Positions 17,297 through 27,415 are shown, numbered from the stretch's first letter. The stretch is 64,000 bases of DNA from Parapedobacter sp037190485 (GCA_037190485.1 JBBCJB010000031.1:171343-235342), one strand, 5' to 3'. A program made the numbers and translations. The notes: generated by a model from the sequence alone, not told the origin.

Positions 17297-18655
17297 ATGG
17301 CAGAGCAGTGGCCTCTATCGGCAAAAATGATTGCCCGGAATGAAAATTGGATTCCCGGCGGAGTTGTGTCACTAAACCGGAAATCAGCACCCAACATATG
17401 CTTTGCCAGGGGTCTCGGCAGCCGTGTTTGGGATGTAGACGGCAACGAATACATTGACTATCAAGCAGGCTTTGCAGCGTCTTTCTTGGGACACAATGAT
17501 GCAGATGTCAATAAAGCCGTCCACAATTCGATAGACATGAATCAAACGCTCATGGGAGCTGGCCCCACAGCTTCGGAAGGCGAATTCGCAGCGCTTTTCT
17601 GCCAGTGTGTCCCCACTGTAGACAGCATTCAAATCACCAACACTGGATCCGAGGCTACATATCACGCCATACGCATCGCCCGTGCAGCGACAGGGAAAGA
17701 CCACGTCATCATCATACAAGGGGGGTATAATGGCTGGCACAATGATGTTGCAGCAAATGTAATCAGTGATATCGTTGATGTCGGCGGACGAACCCGCTCC
17801 GGCGAATACCCCATAGATCCCATCTCTGCAGGTATTCCCAATGTGGATAAAACCCTGGTACATGTTGTGAACTTCAACGATTTGGAGTCCGTGGCGTATG
17901 TCGCTGGAAAATTTCCGATTTCTTGTATTATCTTAGAACCTATTTTACAAAACATCGGCATCGTAAAGCCGGTGGAAGGCTATCTTCAAGGGCTTCGGCA
18001 AATGGCAGACGAATACGGCTTCTTATTGATTTTCGATGAAGTGAAGACAGGGTTTAGGCATGCCTTGGGGGGCTATCAGTCTATATGTGGCGTCAAGCCA
18101 GACCTAAGCACGTTCGGCAAAGCTGTCGCTAACGGATATCCTTTTGGGGTATTGGGCGGAAAGCGGAAGTATATGGAATACTTCATACATCCAGACAGGG
18201 CCAAGCGAGTCCTGATTGCAGGAACGTTCAATGCCCATCCAGCTACAACGGCCGCGGCTATAGCGACTTTGAAAAAACTATCTTCCGCGGAACACGATGT
18301 GTATAACCATGTCGAAGAATTGGGATCCGTACTTGAGGATGGGCTTATCGATATTTTCAATCGTTATGCGGATCTGCCTGCCATCGTCGTCAGGCAAGGT
18401 TCAGCCTTCTGTGTCTATTTCATGGAGCACGCTCCCCGCGACTATCACGACATCCTGGAGCACCACGACTTTTCCATGGACAAAGCTTACAGGCTTGACC
18501 TCATCAAATCTGGAATCTTCAATTTCCCGCTCCCCATCAAACAAGGAAGCATATCCTACGCGCATACGCTGCGCGATATCGACGAAACACTGGAAAAGAC
18601 CAAGCAAACCGTCCGAAAGACGTTTAACCAAGAAAACGCCAAAATGTTACGCTGA
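17297..18655 (+). CDS. Class III aminotransferase, glutamate-1-semialdehyde aminomutase-like
   Basis: 452 residues from the ATG at 17297, which has AAAAAGGAAATT just upstream; a TTG 15 bp earlier is less likely. The fold-type I PLP enzyme shows PGGVVSLNRKSAP near the N-terminus as in GSAM, TGSEATYHAIRIAR (116-129), IFDEVKTGFR (245-254) and the PLP lysine Lys275 (STFGKAVANGYPFG). GSAM relatives move or transfer amino groups on small carbonyl compounds. Haem synthesis is unlikely here because no hem gene is close and the gene sits inside a catabolic operon; an amino-sugar or amino-polyol substrate is the better inference. Confidence 0.88.
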   Translation: MAEQWPLSAKMIARNENWIPGGVVSLNRKSAPNICFARGLGSRVWDVDGNEYIDYQAGFAASFLGHNDADVNKAVHNSIDMNQTLMGAGPTASEGEFAALFCQCVPTVDSIQITNTGSEATYHAIRIARAATGKDHVIIIQGGYNGWHNDVAANVISDIVDVGGRTRSGEYPIDPISAGIPNVDKTLVHVVNFNDLESVAYVAGKFPISCIILEPILQNIGIVKPVEGYLQGLRQMADEYGFLLIFDEVKTGFRHALGGYQSICGVKPDLSTFGKAVANGYPFGVLGGKRKYMEYFIHPDRAKRVLIAGTFNAHPATTAAAIATLKKLSSAEHDVYNHVEELGSVLEDGLIDIFNRYADLPAIVVRQGSAFCVYFMEHAPRDYHDILEHHDFSMDKAYRLDLIKSGIFNFPLPIKQGSISYAHTLRDIDETLEKTKQTVRKTFNQENAKMLR

Positions 18656-18661
18656 GCAGCC

Positions 18662-19840
18662 ATGAAGATAACCGGCATAAAAACGCATGTATGCAACGCG
18701 AAGATGCGCAATTGGATATTCGTAAAGGTAATGACCGATCAACCGGGACTCTGGGGCTGGGGAGAGGCCACACTCGAATGGCATACCCGGGCCGTGGTAG
18801 GAGCCATCGAAGACATTGCGCAGCTGATCGTCGGTGAAGACCCCCGTCGCATCGAACATCTTTGGCAAATGATGTACAGACAACATTTTTGGCACGGCAA
18901 CGGGATTATACGTGGTACGGCCATCAGCGGCATCGACATCGCGCTCTGGGATATTGCAGGCAAAGTGCTTAATGTCCCTTGTCACGAACTAATGGGAGGT
19001 CGAGTACGGGACTACGTGAGGTTATATTGCCATCTCGGCGACGGCAAACTGGAAGATTTCTATCAGACCGCACCTAGTGATCGCGAGCGCTTTGCGACGT
19101 TGGCCCAGCAGGCCGTATCCGACGGATTCACCGCATTTAAATCCATGGCAGTGCCAGAAACCATGCCTATTGAAGGACTCACGGCTATCCGCCATGCAGA
19201 AGCCTGCGTCAAAGCCATGCGAGAAGCTGTTGGTGAAGACATCGACATCATGGTAGACTGCCATGCCCGCCCAAGTCCGAGAATGGGTATGCAGTTCGCG
19301 AAAGCGTTGGAACCGTATGGACTCTTTTTCCTAGAAGAACCCTGCTGGCCAGAAGCCATGGATGACATGGCCCTTATCCAACGAGCCGTTAGCACTCCCA
19401 TCGCGTGCGGCGAACGATTGGTAGGCGTTTATGCATTTCGCGACCTACTGGAAAAAAGAGCCGTCAGCATCGTGCAACCCGACATTACCCATTGTGGAGG
19501 ATTAAGTGAAGTAAAACGGATAGCAGCGATGGCAGACGCCTATCGGGTTGCATTGGCCCCGCACAATCCACAGGGCCCGATCAGTACCGCGGCGTCCCTT
19601 GAACTTGGCTTTTCGACCCCAAACTACGTGATATGTGAATGTGTCCAAGGCGATGTGCCGTGGCGTAAAGATGTGGCAGCGTCTAGCCATGCCATCGAAA
19701 AGGCTGGGCAGCTGGTTCTTCCAAACACTCGCCCCGGCCTTGGCGTTGAAATCAATGAGGCTGCAATAAAAAAACACCCATTCCAACAGGAAGTCCCTCA
19801 ACGTTTCTTTTATAAGGATGGAAGTGTAGGCGACTGGTAA
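18662..19840 (+). CDS. Enolase-superfamily sugar-acid dehydratase, galactonate dehydratase-like
   Basis: 392-residue mandelate racemase/muconate lactonizing enzyme family member. The pattern Asp199 and His201 (VDCHARPS), Glu225 (FLEEPC), Glu251 (CGERLVG) and His301 (APHNPQGP) has the ligand and acid/base layout of D-galactonate dehydratases. Lys160 may also contribute. The reaction would be dehydration of an aldonic acid to a 2-keto-3-deoxy acid in the cytoplasm. It begins 6 bp after the aminotransferase and ends 15 bp before an SDR. The lactonase at 26497 could make its substrate. Confidence 0.9.
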   Translation: MKITGIKTHVCNAKMRNWIFVKVMTDQPGLWGWGEATLEWHTRAVVGAIEDIAQLIVGEDPRRIEHLWQMMYRQHFWHGNGIIRGTAISGIDIALWDIAGKVLNVPCHELMGGRVRDYVRLYCHLGDGKLEDFYQTAPSDRERFATLAQQAVSDGFTAFKSMAVPETMPIEGLTAIRHAEACVKAMREAVGEDIDIMVDCHARPSPRMGMQFAKALEPYGLFFLEEPCWPEAMDDMALIQRAVSTPIACGERLVGVYAFRDLLEKRAVSIVQPDITHCGGLSEVKRIAAMADAYRVALAPHNPQGPISTAASLELGFSTPNYVICECVQGDVPWRKDVAASSHAIEKAGQLVLPNTRPGLGVEINEAAIKKHPFQQEVPQRFFYKDGSVGDW

Positions 19841-19855
19841 CCAAACAAACTCAAA

Positions 19856-20626
19856 ATGCCAAGAATTTTCAATAATAAAATAGTTGCTATTAGCGGGGGG
19901 ATGGGTGACATCGGCCGGGCGCTCTGCCGTGCATTTGCGCGTGAAGGGGCCGCGATTGCACTATGCGACGTAGTACCGCATGCCCTAGGCGATGATTTTG
20001 CTTCGCAGGTGAAACAGGATAATCAAGTGCTATGCACGTACGATTCCGTTGACGTAACCGACGCTGCCGCCATTGAAGAGTGGTTCGACCGCACAATCAT
20101 GCGATTTGGGGTACCGGATATCATCATCGCAAACGCAGCCACCGTTACGCTGGGCGGCATCCTCGGCACTTCTCCCGATGTCTGGGCGCAGGAAATCAGC
20201 GTGAACCTGAATGGTGCATTTTACCTAACTCAAACCGGGGCTAGACACCTTATGGACAGCAAGAAAACCGGACACATCGTGTTCGTAGGAAGCTGGGCCG
20301 CCCATGCCCCACAACCCCGCATGCCAGCATATTGTGCCGCGAAAGCGGGATTACGAATTCTCTGTAAATGCATGGCGCTTGAACTTGCTCCGCATGGAAT
20401 CTTGGTCAATGAAATCGCCCCAGGTTACGTCGATGGCGGCTTGAGTGGGCAAGTCTGGAAACAGCGCCCAGATTTAGCCGAGTTGGCAAAAAAACAGGTT
20501 CCAACAGGCCACATCATCCAAGTAGACGACATCGCAGCTGAAGCACTGCACCTGTGTCGGCCAGAGAACATCCACACAACAGGAAGCACGTTATTGATGG
20601 ACGGCGGTTTGTCGCTTCGTTCATAA
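19856..20626 (+). CDS. SDR family oxidoreductase
   Basis: 256-residue classical SDR. The glycine motif is SGGMGDIGRA (13-22), followed by NAAT in place of NNAG, and Ser146, Tyr159 and Lys163 (YCAAK) as catalytic residues; MDGGLSLRS closes the protein. In this operon it may oxidise the sugar before lactonase action or reduce the keto-deoxy product. It is preceded by the dehydratase and followed 13 bp later by the ceramidase-like hydrolase. Confidence 0.9.
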   Translation: MPRIFNNKIVAISGGMGDIGRALCRAFAREGAAIALCDVVPHALGDDFASQVKQDNQVLCTYDSVDVTDAAAIEEWFDRTIMRFGVPDIIIANAATVTLGGILGTSPDVWAQEISVNLNGAFYLTQTGARHLMDSKKTGHIVFVGSWAAHAPQPRMPAYCAAKAGLRILCKCMALELAPHGILVNEIAPGYVDGGLSGQVWKQRPDLAELAKKQVPTGHIIQVDDIAAEALHLCRPENIHTTGSTLLMDGGLSLRS

Positions 20627-20639
20627 TTAGCCAGCAAAC

Positions 20640-22046
20640 ATGAAAAGCACTTACAAACCACGGACGCACGACCCTTCATTTTATGGCTTAATCGGGGTTA
20701 GTAGGCGAGACATCACCCCGCCTCCCGGTATTCATGTTTGCAACTGGGGGGCATCTACCACTTTTACCGCCACAGGCGTACACCTCCCCCTTACGCTAAC
20801 CTGCGTCGTTATTTACGAATCGGGTAAGAGCATATCGCGACAGCCACTCGCCATCCTGTCGGCAGATCTGGGGTGGTGGAAAAATGCCGACGACGAGAAA
20901 GCCCTACGCTATTCGTTACTGGAGAAATTAGGATTGACCGAGGACCGCCTGATGTTCTGCCTTTCACATACCCATGCGGGCCCCAGCCTTCACTCAGACG
21001 ATTGTGATAAGCTTGGTGGTGAGCTGATTGAACCGTATTTACGGTTTATAGAAACGAATGCATTGTCTGCATTTTACGAAGCATCCCATAACAGGACACC
21101 GGCTATTCTATCGGTGCGGTATGGGAAGTGCTCAATGGCAGCCAATCGCGATCAAGAGGATGAAAAAAATGGCGAAATCTTCGTGGGTTTCAATCCATCT
21201 ACCATCGCTGACGACACGCTTCTGGTTGGACGTATATCCAAGCCATCGGGCGAGTTGCTCGGCACTATTGTTAATTATGCTTGCCACCCAACGGTACTTG
21301 CATGGGACAACTCACTGATTTCTCCGGATTACGTAGGCGCGATGCGCTCGCTGGTTGAAGCAAAAACCGAGGTTCCTTGCATGTTTCTTCAAGGAGCATC
21401 CGGCGAATTGGCATTACCCGAACAATACGTAGGAGACACGGCCATCGCCGACAATTACGGCACTCAATTGGGGCACTCGGTTTTAGCAACCCTGCTAGGC
21501 ATGTATGCACCATGCACCAAACTGGTCTTCGACCGGGTTGTGGAGTCCGGAGCCTCGTTGGCGGTTTGGTCCAAGAAAAAACATAAACCACCAACTACAC
21601 TCCAAGCCCGGCAAATCCCAATCGAAGCAAAGCTGAAAGGGTTGCCCTCCCTTGAAGAGATCGATCGTAGGCTTGGCGATTGTACAGACGTCGCGATGAC
21701 GGAACGTCTTTGGCGACTGCGGGGTCTCCGCAAGGCCGTAGGCTCACAAAAAACAACTGTTATACAGAGTTGGGTATGGCGCTTGGGTGAAATCTGCTTT
21801 GTCGGACAACCAAACGAAGCGTATTCCTGGTTCCAGCTACAAATCAGGCAGCAATCGGCCCCCACTCCAGTAGCCGTGATGAATATCGTCAACGGCTACG
21901 TTGGTTACCTACCGCCAACCCATTGTTATGACAAGCAGCTTTACGCGGTTTGGCAAACCCCTTTTTCGGAAGGTACGCTTGAAGGACTGACAGAAGCAAT
22001 TGTCAACGCAATCAATGACATCATGAACCAACCTCCTTTAGTATGA
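20640..22046 (+). CDS. Neutral/alkaline ceramidase-like zinc hydrolase
   Basis: 468 residues matching the N-terminal catalytic domain of neutral/alkaline non-lysosomal ceramidases: GVSRRDITPPPG at the start, ILSADLGWW, the zinc-binding LSHTHAGPSLH, NYACHPTVLAW and FLQGASGEL. True ceramidases are about 650-700 residues with an extra C-terminal domain and a signal peptide. Both are missing here, so this is a short cytoplasmic form. Such short homologues occur in Bacteroidota carbohydrate loci, where amide or ester cleavage of a sugar derivative is more likely than ceramide hydrolysis. Its stop overlaps the transporter start by 4 bp (ATGA). Confidence 0.85.
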   Translation: MKSTYKPRTHDPSFYGLIGVSRRDITPPPGIHVCNWGASTTFTATGVHLPLTLTCVVIYESGKSISRQPLAILSADLGWWKNADDEKALRYSLLEKLGLTEDRLMFCLSHTHAGPSLHSDDCDKLGGELIEPYLRFIETNALSAFYEASHNRTPAILSVRYGKCSMAANRDQEDEKNGEIFVGFNPSTIADDTLLVGRISKPSGELLGTIVNYACHPTVLAWDNSLISPDYVGAMRSLVEAKTEVPCMFLQGASGELALPEQYVGDTAIADNYGTQLGHSVLATLLGMYAPCTKLVFDRVVESGASLAVWSKKKHKPPTTLQARQIPIEAKLKGLPSLEEIDRRLGDCTDVAMTERLWRLRGLRKAVGSQKTTVIQSWVWRLGEICFVGQPNEAYSWFQLQIRQQSAPTPVAVMNIVNGYVGYLPPTHCYDKQLYAVWQTPFSEGTLEGLTEAIVNAINDIMNQPPLV

Positions 22047-23614
22047 CTTCAGCGTTCACGATATTGGATTTGAGTATTTTTATCGGCTACCTGGTTGGTG
22101 TAGTTGTGTTAGGCATACTGGCATCCCGCAATATGGGAAAGTCAAAAAAAGCCTATTTCCTGGCCGGGGAAAAACTTCCTTGGTGGATGATTGGAGGTAG
22201 CATTATCGCCGCAAATATCAGTAGCCACCAAATCGTGGGAGTCATGGGCGTGGCTTATAGCCGTGGATTTGTGGCGATGGTTATCGAATGGGGGGCTATA
22301 CTCATCGGCCTTAATGCATTATTATGGATATTTCTTCCATTTTATTTACGTAACGGCTTCTATACCATGCCCGAGTTTTTGCAACGCAGATTCGGCGCGA
22401 CGTCGCGGACCATCTACGCGGTACTGGTATTATTTACATATATCATCGTCGAAATCAGTGCTGTCCTATACTTAGGTGCACTCTCCCTCCATGCACTATT
22501 CGGTCTTCCTGTAGTGACCAGCACGGTTATATTGGCCATCTTTACCGGCATTTATACCATTGCCGGGGGGCTACGCGCTGTCATCTGGACAGAAATCGTC
22601 CAGCTAGCCGTATTGATCGCAGGGATGGTGTCACTATCGGTGATGACTATCGATGCAGCCGGTGGAATCCCCGCATTACTGGCAACCACCAAAGACTGGC
22701 AACTGTTCATGCCCGCGGACGATCCTGACTTCCCTTGGACCATGTATCTGGGTGGCATATTATGCATTAGCATCTTTTACAATGCGACGAACCAATTTAT
22801 CGTACAGCGAACATTGGCGGCCCGAAACGAATGGCACGCACGCATGGGCGTGATCTTCAGCGACTACCTCAAGTTCGTGATACCCTGCCTAATTATCTTC
22901 CCTGCGTTGGTTGCCCCCAGCTTGTTCCCAGACCTGGAGAAACCGGATTTGCTATTTGCAACGCTGGTTGAAAACCTTCTACCCGCTGGACTAGTCGGAC
23001 TGGTAATGGCAGGGCTTATCGCAGCCATCATGTCCCACCTATCCGGCGCAATCAATTCCTGCACTACAATCCTGACCATGGATGTGTACTTACCGTACAT
23101 CAAGCCTAAAGCATCAGAAAAAAACGCTATACGATTCGGACGGATTGCCGGCGGAATCATTGTATTGATGGGCATCGTTTGCACGGCTGTTTTAGCCCAA
23201 TATTCGGAAAAGCCTATATTCCTCTATCTTATAAATGCTTACGGATATTTTACACCTGGCATTGCCACCATGTTCTTGTTGGGTATCCTTTGGAAACGGA
23301 CGACGCAAGCCGGTGCCGTTACCGCCGGCCTAATAACCATCCCGCTATCGCTATTCATCGAGTTCCTTTATCCGAACATGCCGTTTTTTAACCGTACCGG
23401 CATCGTCTTTTGGACGTGCATGTTGCTTTGTGCATTGGTAAGCGTATTCACCAGGCCGAAAACGGATCAAATGCTTCAAGGTTTGATTTGGAACAGGCAA
23501 AGTTTGACGTTGCCCAAAGCGCTACGCGAACAGCAGAAAGGGCTACGGAACCCGTTCCTTTGGTGGGCCATCATTACCGGAATTGTCCTGTATTTCTATA
23601 TCCGATTTGCGTAG
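22043..23614 (+). CDS. Sodium/solute symporter (SSS/SGLT family)
   Basis: 523-residue inner-membrane protein with about 13-14 hydrophobic helices. The GGSIIAANISSHQIVGVMG segment in helix 2 and NQFIVQRTLAA are family signatures of sugar and sugar-acid transporters of the SLC5 type. It is translationally coupled to the ceramidase-like gene. It would carry the product of periplasmic processing into the cytoplasm using the Na+ gradient. Confidence 0.93.
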   Translation: MTSAFTILDLSIFIGYLVGVVVLGILASRNMGKSKKAYFLAGEKLPWWMIGGSIIAANISSHQIVGVMGVAYSRGFVAMVIEWGAILIGLNALLWIFLPFYLRNGFYTMPEFLQRRFGATSRTIYAVLVLFTYIIVEISAVLYLGALSLHALFGLPVVTSTVILAIFTGIYTIAGGLRAVIWTEIVQLAVLIAGMVSLSVMTIDAAGGIPALLATTKDWQLFMPADDPDFPWTMYLGGILCISIFYNATNQFIVQRTLAARNEWHARMGVIFSDYLKFVIPCLIIFPALVAPSLFPDLEKPDLLFATLVENLLPAGLVGLVMAGLIAAIMSHLSGAINSCTTILTMDVYLPYIKPKASEKNAIRFGRIAGGIIVLMGIVCTAVLAQYSEKPIFLYLINAYGYFTPGIATMFLLGILWKRTTQAGAVTAGLITIPLSLFIEFLYPNMPFFNRTGIVFWTCMLLCALVSVFTRPKTDQMLQGLIWNRQSLTLPKALREQQKGLRNPFLWWAIITGIVLYFYIRFA

Positions 23615-23714
23615 CAAAAAACTTCAGCATGCCTGCCAACATATAGCGAGTCGCTACAGCCGACAAGCCGCATACCGATAAAAAAACTAAGATTATTAAA
23701 TAAGCGTAACCAAG

Positions 23715-26450
23715 ATGAAAAAAGAGACAAAAAAAGACCAGGTGAACATCAACTTTCCCGCGCATTCTCGCCGCAGTTTTATCCGATCATCATTTGGATT
23801 CGGTGTAGTAGCACTAAGTTCAGGCTCAATCGGACATCTATTTGGAAGCGAATCTACGGCCATCGTATCCAAAAACGCCAAAAGGGAATCTTCAAAAGCG
23901 CTCGGACGACGTTATTACGCGCATCAAGCCGTTTTGGACGAATACGGTGTCGTTGCACCATGGTATAGTAAGCTGAACGGGCAATGCGATTTCCGGATAC
24001 GAATCGCTGCCGAAACGCTCAAGAGATATCCTTGGAGAACGTTGGACAACGCCGTCGCTGAGTATCCTGACTATTTGTTCACGAGCGTATGGGCTATTTC
24101 AGAAACCGGGGATATCACCTCACCACAACCTACCGATTGGCAAAACGGCGACCTTGGACAGCGTTCGACAAGCGTACTGACGGGCATGGTGAACTACTAC
24201 CGCTATAGTGGCGATCCGGCAGCAATCGCCCATATGAAATATATGGCAGACTTCCTGCTTGATCACAGCCTGACGCCAGCTGACCACAGCTGGCCTTCCT
24301 TTCCCATCAGTGTACCTGTCAAAGGAAAATCTTTCGGCGAAGCCGATCCGGATGGCATGATCCAACTCGACATCAGCGCGGGCATGGGCACCGCACTATT
24401 GAAAGCCTACCAGGTTACCAATGAAAAGCGATGGTTCGAAGCGGCTAAACATTGGGGCGATCTATTTGCAGAAAAATGCAATATGGACAGCAATGGACAA
24501 CCATGGAACCGCTATGCTGGCACTGAATATAAGAAGTACTGGCGAGAAAACCCACTTGGAAACGTTCAAACCGGTGGGGTGACGATGATACTGGGCTTCC
24601 TAGACGAGCTAATCCGGCTTGGGTACACCGGTAAAAACGGACAAATACTACGCGCTCGAGAAGCAGGTCTTCGTTACTTACGGGATGTCCTACTTCCAAA
24701 ATGGACAATCGACTCTACCTTTGCCCATTTTTTCTGGGATTGGATTAACCAGACCCAGAATTGTTCCACCACTTCTGACGTGGCGAATTACATCTTGAAT
24801 AACAAACCGTTGTTTCCGAACTGGCGAACAGATGTCCGGAATATACTAACCTTATTTTTGAATAGGACTGGCGTAGACATCGCCTCTTCCGGAGACCTCT
24901 ACAATGGTGCTTGGGCATATCCCGAATCGAGTTCTTGTTGTAAGCAATCGTTATGGTATGCCCCGTTGATGGTGGGGAGCATCATGGCGCGTTATGCTGC
25001 GGATGCAGGCGATGAGTGGATGCGCGAAATCGCCTACAGGCAGTTCATCTTGCAAACCTACGATGTCTTGGAAAATGGCAATACGGAAGATTTGCTTGAC
25101 GGGGGCGTGCTCGTGAACAACATATGGCTCAACATCGCCCATCCTTGGCCTTTGCTATGGGTTAATAACGCCATTGCTTGGCTACCCGAAGCGTTGGGGG
25201 CAAGCCGAGAAAATCACATCGTCAATAGTACCTCGGTCATCAACCATGTCAATTATGGAAAAGGTGTGGTTTCTTATCAAGTATTCGACGCACCGGAGCA
25301 GACCGTAACGAAATTGCGATTGTCTTTCAAACCTATCCGCGTCATCGCCGATGGCCAAACCCTGACGGATTCAAGCAATTTGAACGGCAATGGATTCAAG
25401 ACGACACAGCTGCCAAATGGTGATTGCTTGATTGAAGTCCGACACGACGGAAAATCAGCCATCTCCATCAGTGGATCGGATAAACAAGCGGTCGCCTTGA
25501 ATAAAGCCTTCGCCTATGAAGGGGATTGGAAAAAAGCCGACGACAAACAAGCGCTATCAGGCAACACGCGCATAGCGGGAAACAACGGAGCATCGGCAAC
25601 CCTCCGATTTCGGGGCAACCAAGTCCGGTTGGTTGCGCGCGTGGATGAGTTCGGAGGGAAAGCCGATGTTTATATTGACGGGCAGAAACAGTTCGTTGGT
25701 ATCGATTATTGGAATCCATCTACACGTAATCAACAAATAGTGTATTATAAAAATGGTCTGGACGACGGCGAACATGTCCTCAAAATCGTTGCTCAAGGAG
25801 CAAAAAACCCTTACGCAAAGGGAACATCCATTTACATTGATTCACTCCAATCCTCCACCGAGAACACACCGCACAATTTCCCCGTTGGTACCGGACCAAC
25901 CAGTGCCCAACGTATGATATTCGGTTACACGAACAGGGAAGATTACCGCGACGGGAACGGCAATCTCTGGAAACCGGCCACTGAAATCATCTCCCGCAAC
26001 GGCTTCCTCGTTGACGTCGTCAAGGCGTCTTGGTGGACAATCCCATCGGGAGATATCCGGAACACGCGTGATCCCGAATGTTACCGCTACGGTTACCATG
26101 CACCAGAATTTTGGGTAAATCTCACGGTCGGCCCCGGCAAATACGATGCTCGCCTAGGCTTTGCCTCCACGCGCGGCGCGGAATCCGCCCGAATCGACTT
26201 CGATGTGTTTGTCAACGGGAAAAAGCTAATGACCGGATTCAATCCACATAGAGCCGCTGGCGGCGACGATACAGCTATAGATTTGATAATCAAAGGCATT
26301 GTTCCAAATGAGGGTGCGATCGTCATCCGTTTTCAGAGCACTTCCTTCCCCAACCCGAGCGACCCTACTGAGGTAGGTGACGCATTTGTCCAATGCTTGG
26401 AGCTAGACCGCGAAATCAAGTCGGACACGAAGCTTGTTTACCAATATTAA
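23715..26450 (+). CDS. Tat-exported (alpha/alpha)-barrel protein with carbohydrate-binding C-terminus
   Basis: 911 residues, function unassigned. The twin-arginine signal SRRSFIRSSFGFGVVALSSG begins near residue 18. Residues about 70-500 are helical repeats rich in Trp and aromatic pairs (PWRTLDNAVAEYPDYL, WPSFPISVPV, YNGAWAYPESS), as in (alpha/alpha)6-barrel glycosidases and epimerases. A beta-sandwich (about 600-700; DVYIDGQKQFVG) and a malectin-like region (about 730-905; FWVNLTVGPGKYDARLGF) follow. Folding before export suggests a cofactor or tight fold. It is probably the periplasmic hydrolase or lyase of the locus; no catalytic residue is assigned. Confidence 0.75.
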   Translation: MKKETKKDQVNINFPAHSRRSFIRSSFGFGVVALSSGSIGHLFGSESTAIVSKNAKRESSKALGRRYYAHQAVLDEYGVVAPWYSKLNGQCDFRIRIAAETLKRYPWRTLDNAVAEYPDYLFTSVWAISETGDITSPQPTDWQNGDLGQRSTSVLTGMVNYYRYSGDPAAIAHMKYMADFLLDHSLTPADHSWPSFPISVPVKGKSFGEADPDGMIQLDISAGMGTALLKAYQVTNEKRWFEAAKHWGDLFAEKCNMDSNGQPWNRYAGTEYKKYWRENPLGNVQTGGVTMILGFLDELIRLGYTGKNGQILRAREAGLRYLRDVLLPKWTIDSTFAHFFWDWINQTQNCSTTSDVANYILNNKPLFPNWRTDVRNILTLFLNRTGVDIASSGDLYNGAWAYPESSSCCKQSLWYAPLMVGSIMARYAADAGDEWMREIAYRQFILQTYDVLENGNTEDLLDGGVLVNNIWLNIAHPWPLLWVNNAIAWLPEALGASRENHIVNSTSVINHVNYGKGVVSYQVFDAPEQTVTKLRLSFKPIRVIADGQTLTDSSNLNGNGFKTTQLPNGDCLIEVRHDGKSAISISGSDKQAVALNKAFAYEGDWKKADDKQALSGNTRIAGNNGASATLRFRGNQVRLVARVDEFGGKADVYIDGQKQFVGIDYWNPSTRNQQIVYYKNGLDDGEHVLKIVAQGAKNPYAKGTSIYIDSLQSSTENTPHNFPVGTGPTSAQRMIFGYTNREDYRDGNGNLWKPATEIISRNGFLVDVVKASWWTIPSGDIRNTRDPECYRYGYHAPEFWVNLTVGPGKYDARLGFASTRGAESARIDFDVFVNGKKLMTGFNPHRAAGGDDTAIDLIIKGIVPNEGAIVIRFQSTSFPNPSDPTEVGDAFVQCLELDREIKSDTKLVYQY

Positions 26451-26496
26451 CAACTAAAGCCTGGTTTGACAGGGAATTTCCTTCATTAGCGATTCT

Positions 26497-27369
26497 ATGG
26501 ATATCCGTCACATTTCAACCCACACCTGCATATTGGGAGAGAGTCCCGTATGGGACTCCTCCAATGAAAGTTTATGGTGGGTGGACATCATGAACGGAAC
26601 GATCCACCGGTACTTACATACTACGGCACACCATCAGCTATTCAAAATAGGTGAGGTTGTGAGCTCGCTTGCAATTTCACGAAATGGGCACATGGTGGTT
26701 TCATTGCAACATGGTTTTGCTTACTTCTATCCGGAAGACGGTCGTTTGTATCCCATCAATTCACTTGACGGCGAGCCCCCTTCAAACCGATTGAACGATG
26801 GCAAGTGCGATCCAGCAGGACGCTTCTGGTCTGGAACGATGAGTCCGGTTGAGGGAGGAGGAACACTCTATGCGTTAGAGGCGGATGGGACCATATCAAA
26901 AAAGCTACAACAGGTTACATGTCCTAACGGGATGGCATGGAGCCAAGACACTTCCCAATTTTTCTTCATTGATACCCCAAGCAGACAAGTCGTTGCATAT
27001 GACTACAGTTCCATAGACGGGGCAATCCGTAGCAAGCGAATCGTCGTCACCATACCAGCGGAGGAGGGCTTTCCTGATGGTATGACAATTGACGACCAGG
27101 GCATGCTATGGATTGCCATGTGGGATGGGGGGTTCGTAGCACGCTACGAACCGAGTACTGGAAAATGTTTGCAAAAAATCGACCTTCCCGTATCACGCGT
27201 GACGTCCTGTACATTTGGCGGAGACGATTATACTGACCTCTACATCACGACGGCGAAAACCGGGCTAACACCAGCCCAACTGGAAGAACAACCATTAGCC
27301 GGCCACCTGTTTGTGTGCAAACAGACCGGACATCGCGGAATGTCTCCTCATAAACACTTCTCTGGCTAA
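26497..27369 (+). CDS. SMP-30/gluconolactonase family sugar lactonase
   Basis: 290-residue beta-propeller lactonase. Metal-site motifs GESPVWDSSNESLWWVDI, RLNDGKCDPAGRFWSGTM and DGMTIDDQGMLWIAMWDG are present. No signal peptide. It is a diverged paralogue of 3006-3899, with the same order of motifs. As the last enzyme of the SusCD operon it would open a sugar lactone to the acid used by the enolase-family dehydratase. Confidence 0.9.
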   Translation: MDIRHISTHTCILGESPVWDSSNESLWWVDIMNGTIHRYLHTTAHHQLFKIGEVVSSLAISRNGHMVVSLQHGFAYFYPEDGRLYPINSLDGEPPSNRLNDGKCDPAGRFWSGTMSPVEGGGTLYALEADGTISKKLQQVTCPNGMAWSQDTSQFFFIDTPSRQVVAYDYSSIDGAIRSKRIVVTIPAEEGFPDGMTIDDQGMLWIAMWDGGFVARYEPSTGKCLQKIDLPVSRVTSCTFGGDDYTDLYITTAKTGLTPAQLEEQPLAGHLFVCKQTGHRGMSPHKHFSG

Positions 27370-27381
27370 TCAAATTTTGTT

Positions 27382-27389
27382 TACTTTTG
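27382..27389 (+). promoter_or_regulatory. -7 box upstream of gntR
   Basis: TACTTTTG fits TAnnTTTG and lies 26 bp before the GntR start. No -33 TTTG at legal spacing is seen, so either the promoter needs an activator or it is weak. Confidence 0.4.
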
Positions 27390-27415
27390 CGCTATATATA
27401 CGTTTACATAATAGC

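Noticed and set aside
17297..18655. Haem biosynthesis hemL
   Set aside because: The protein is GSAM-like, but the operon context is sugar catabolism and no other hem gene is close.
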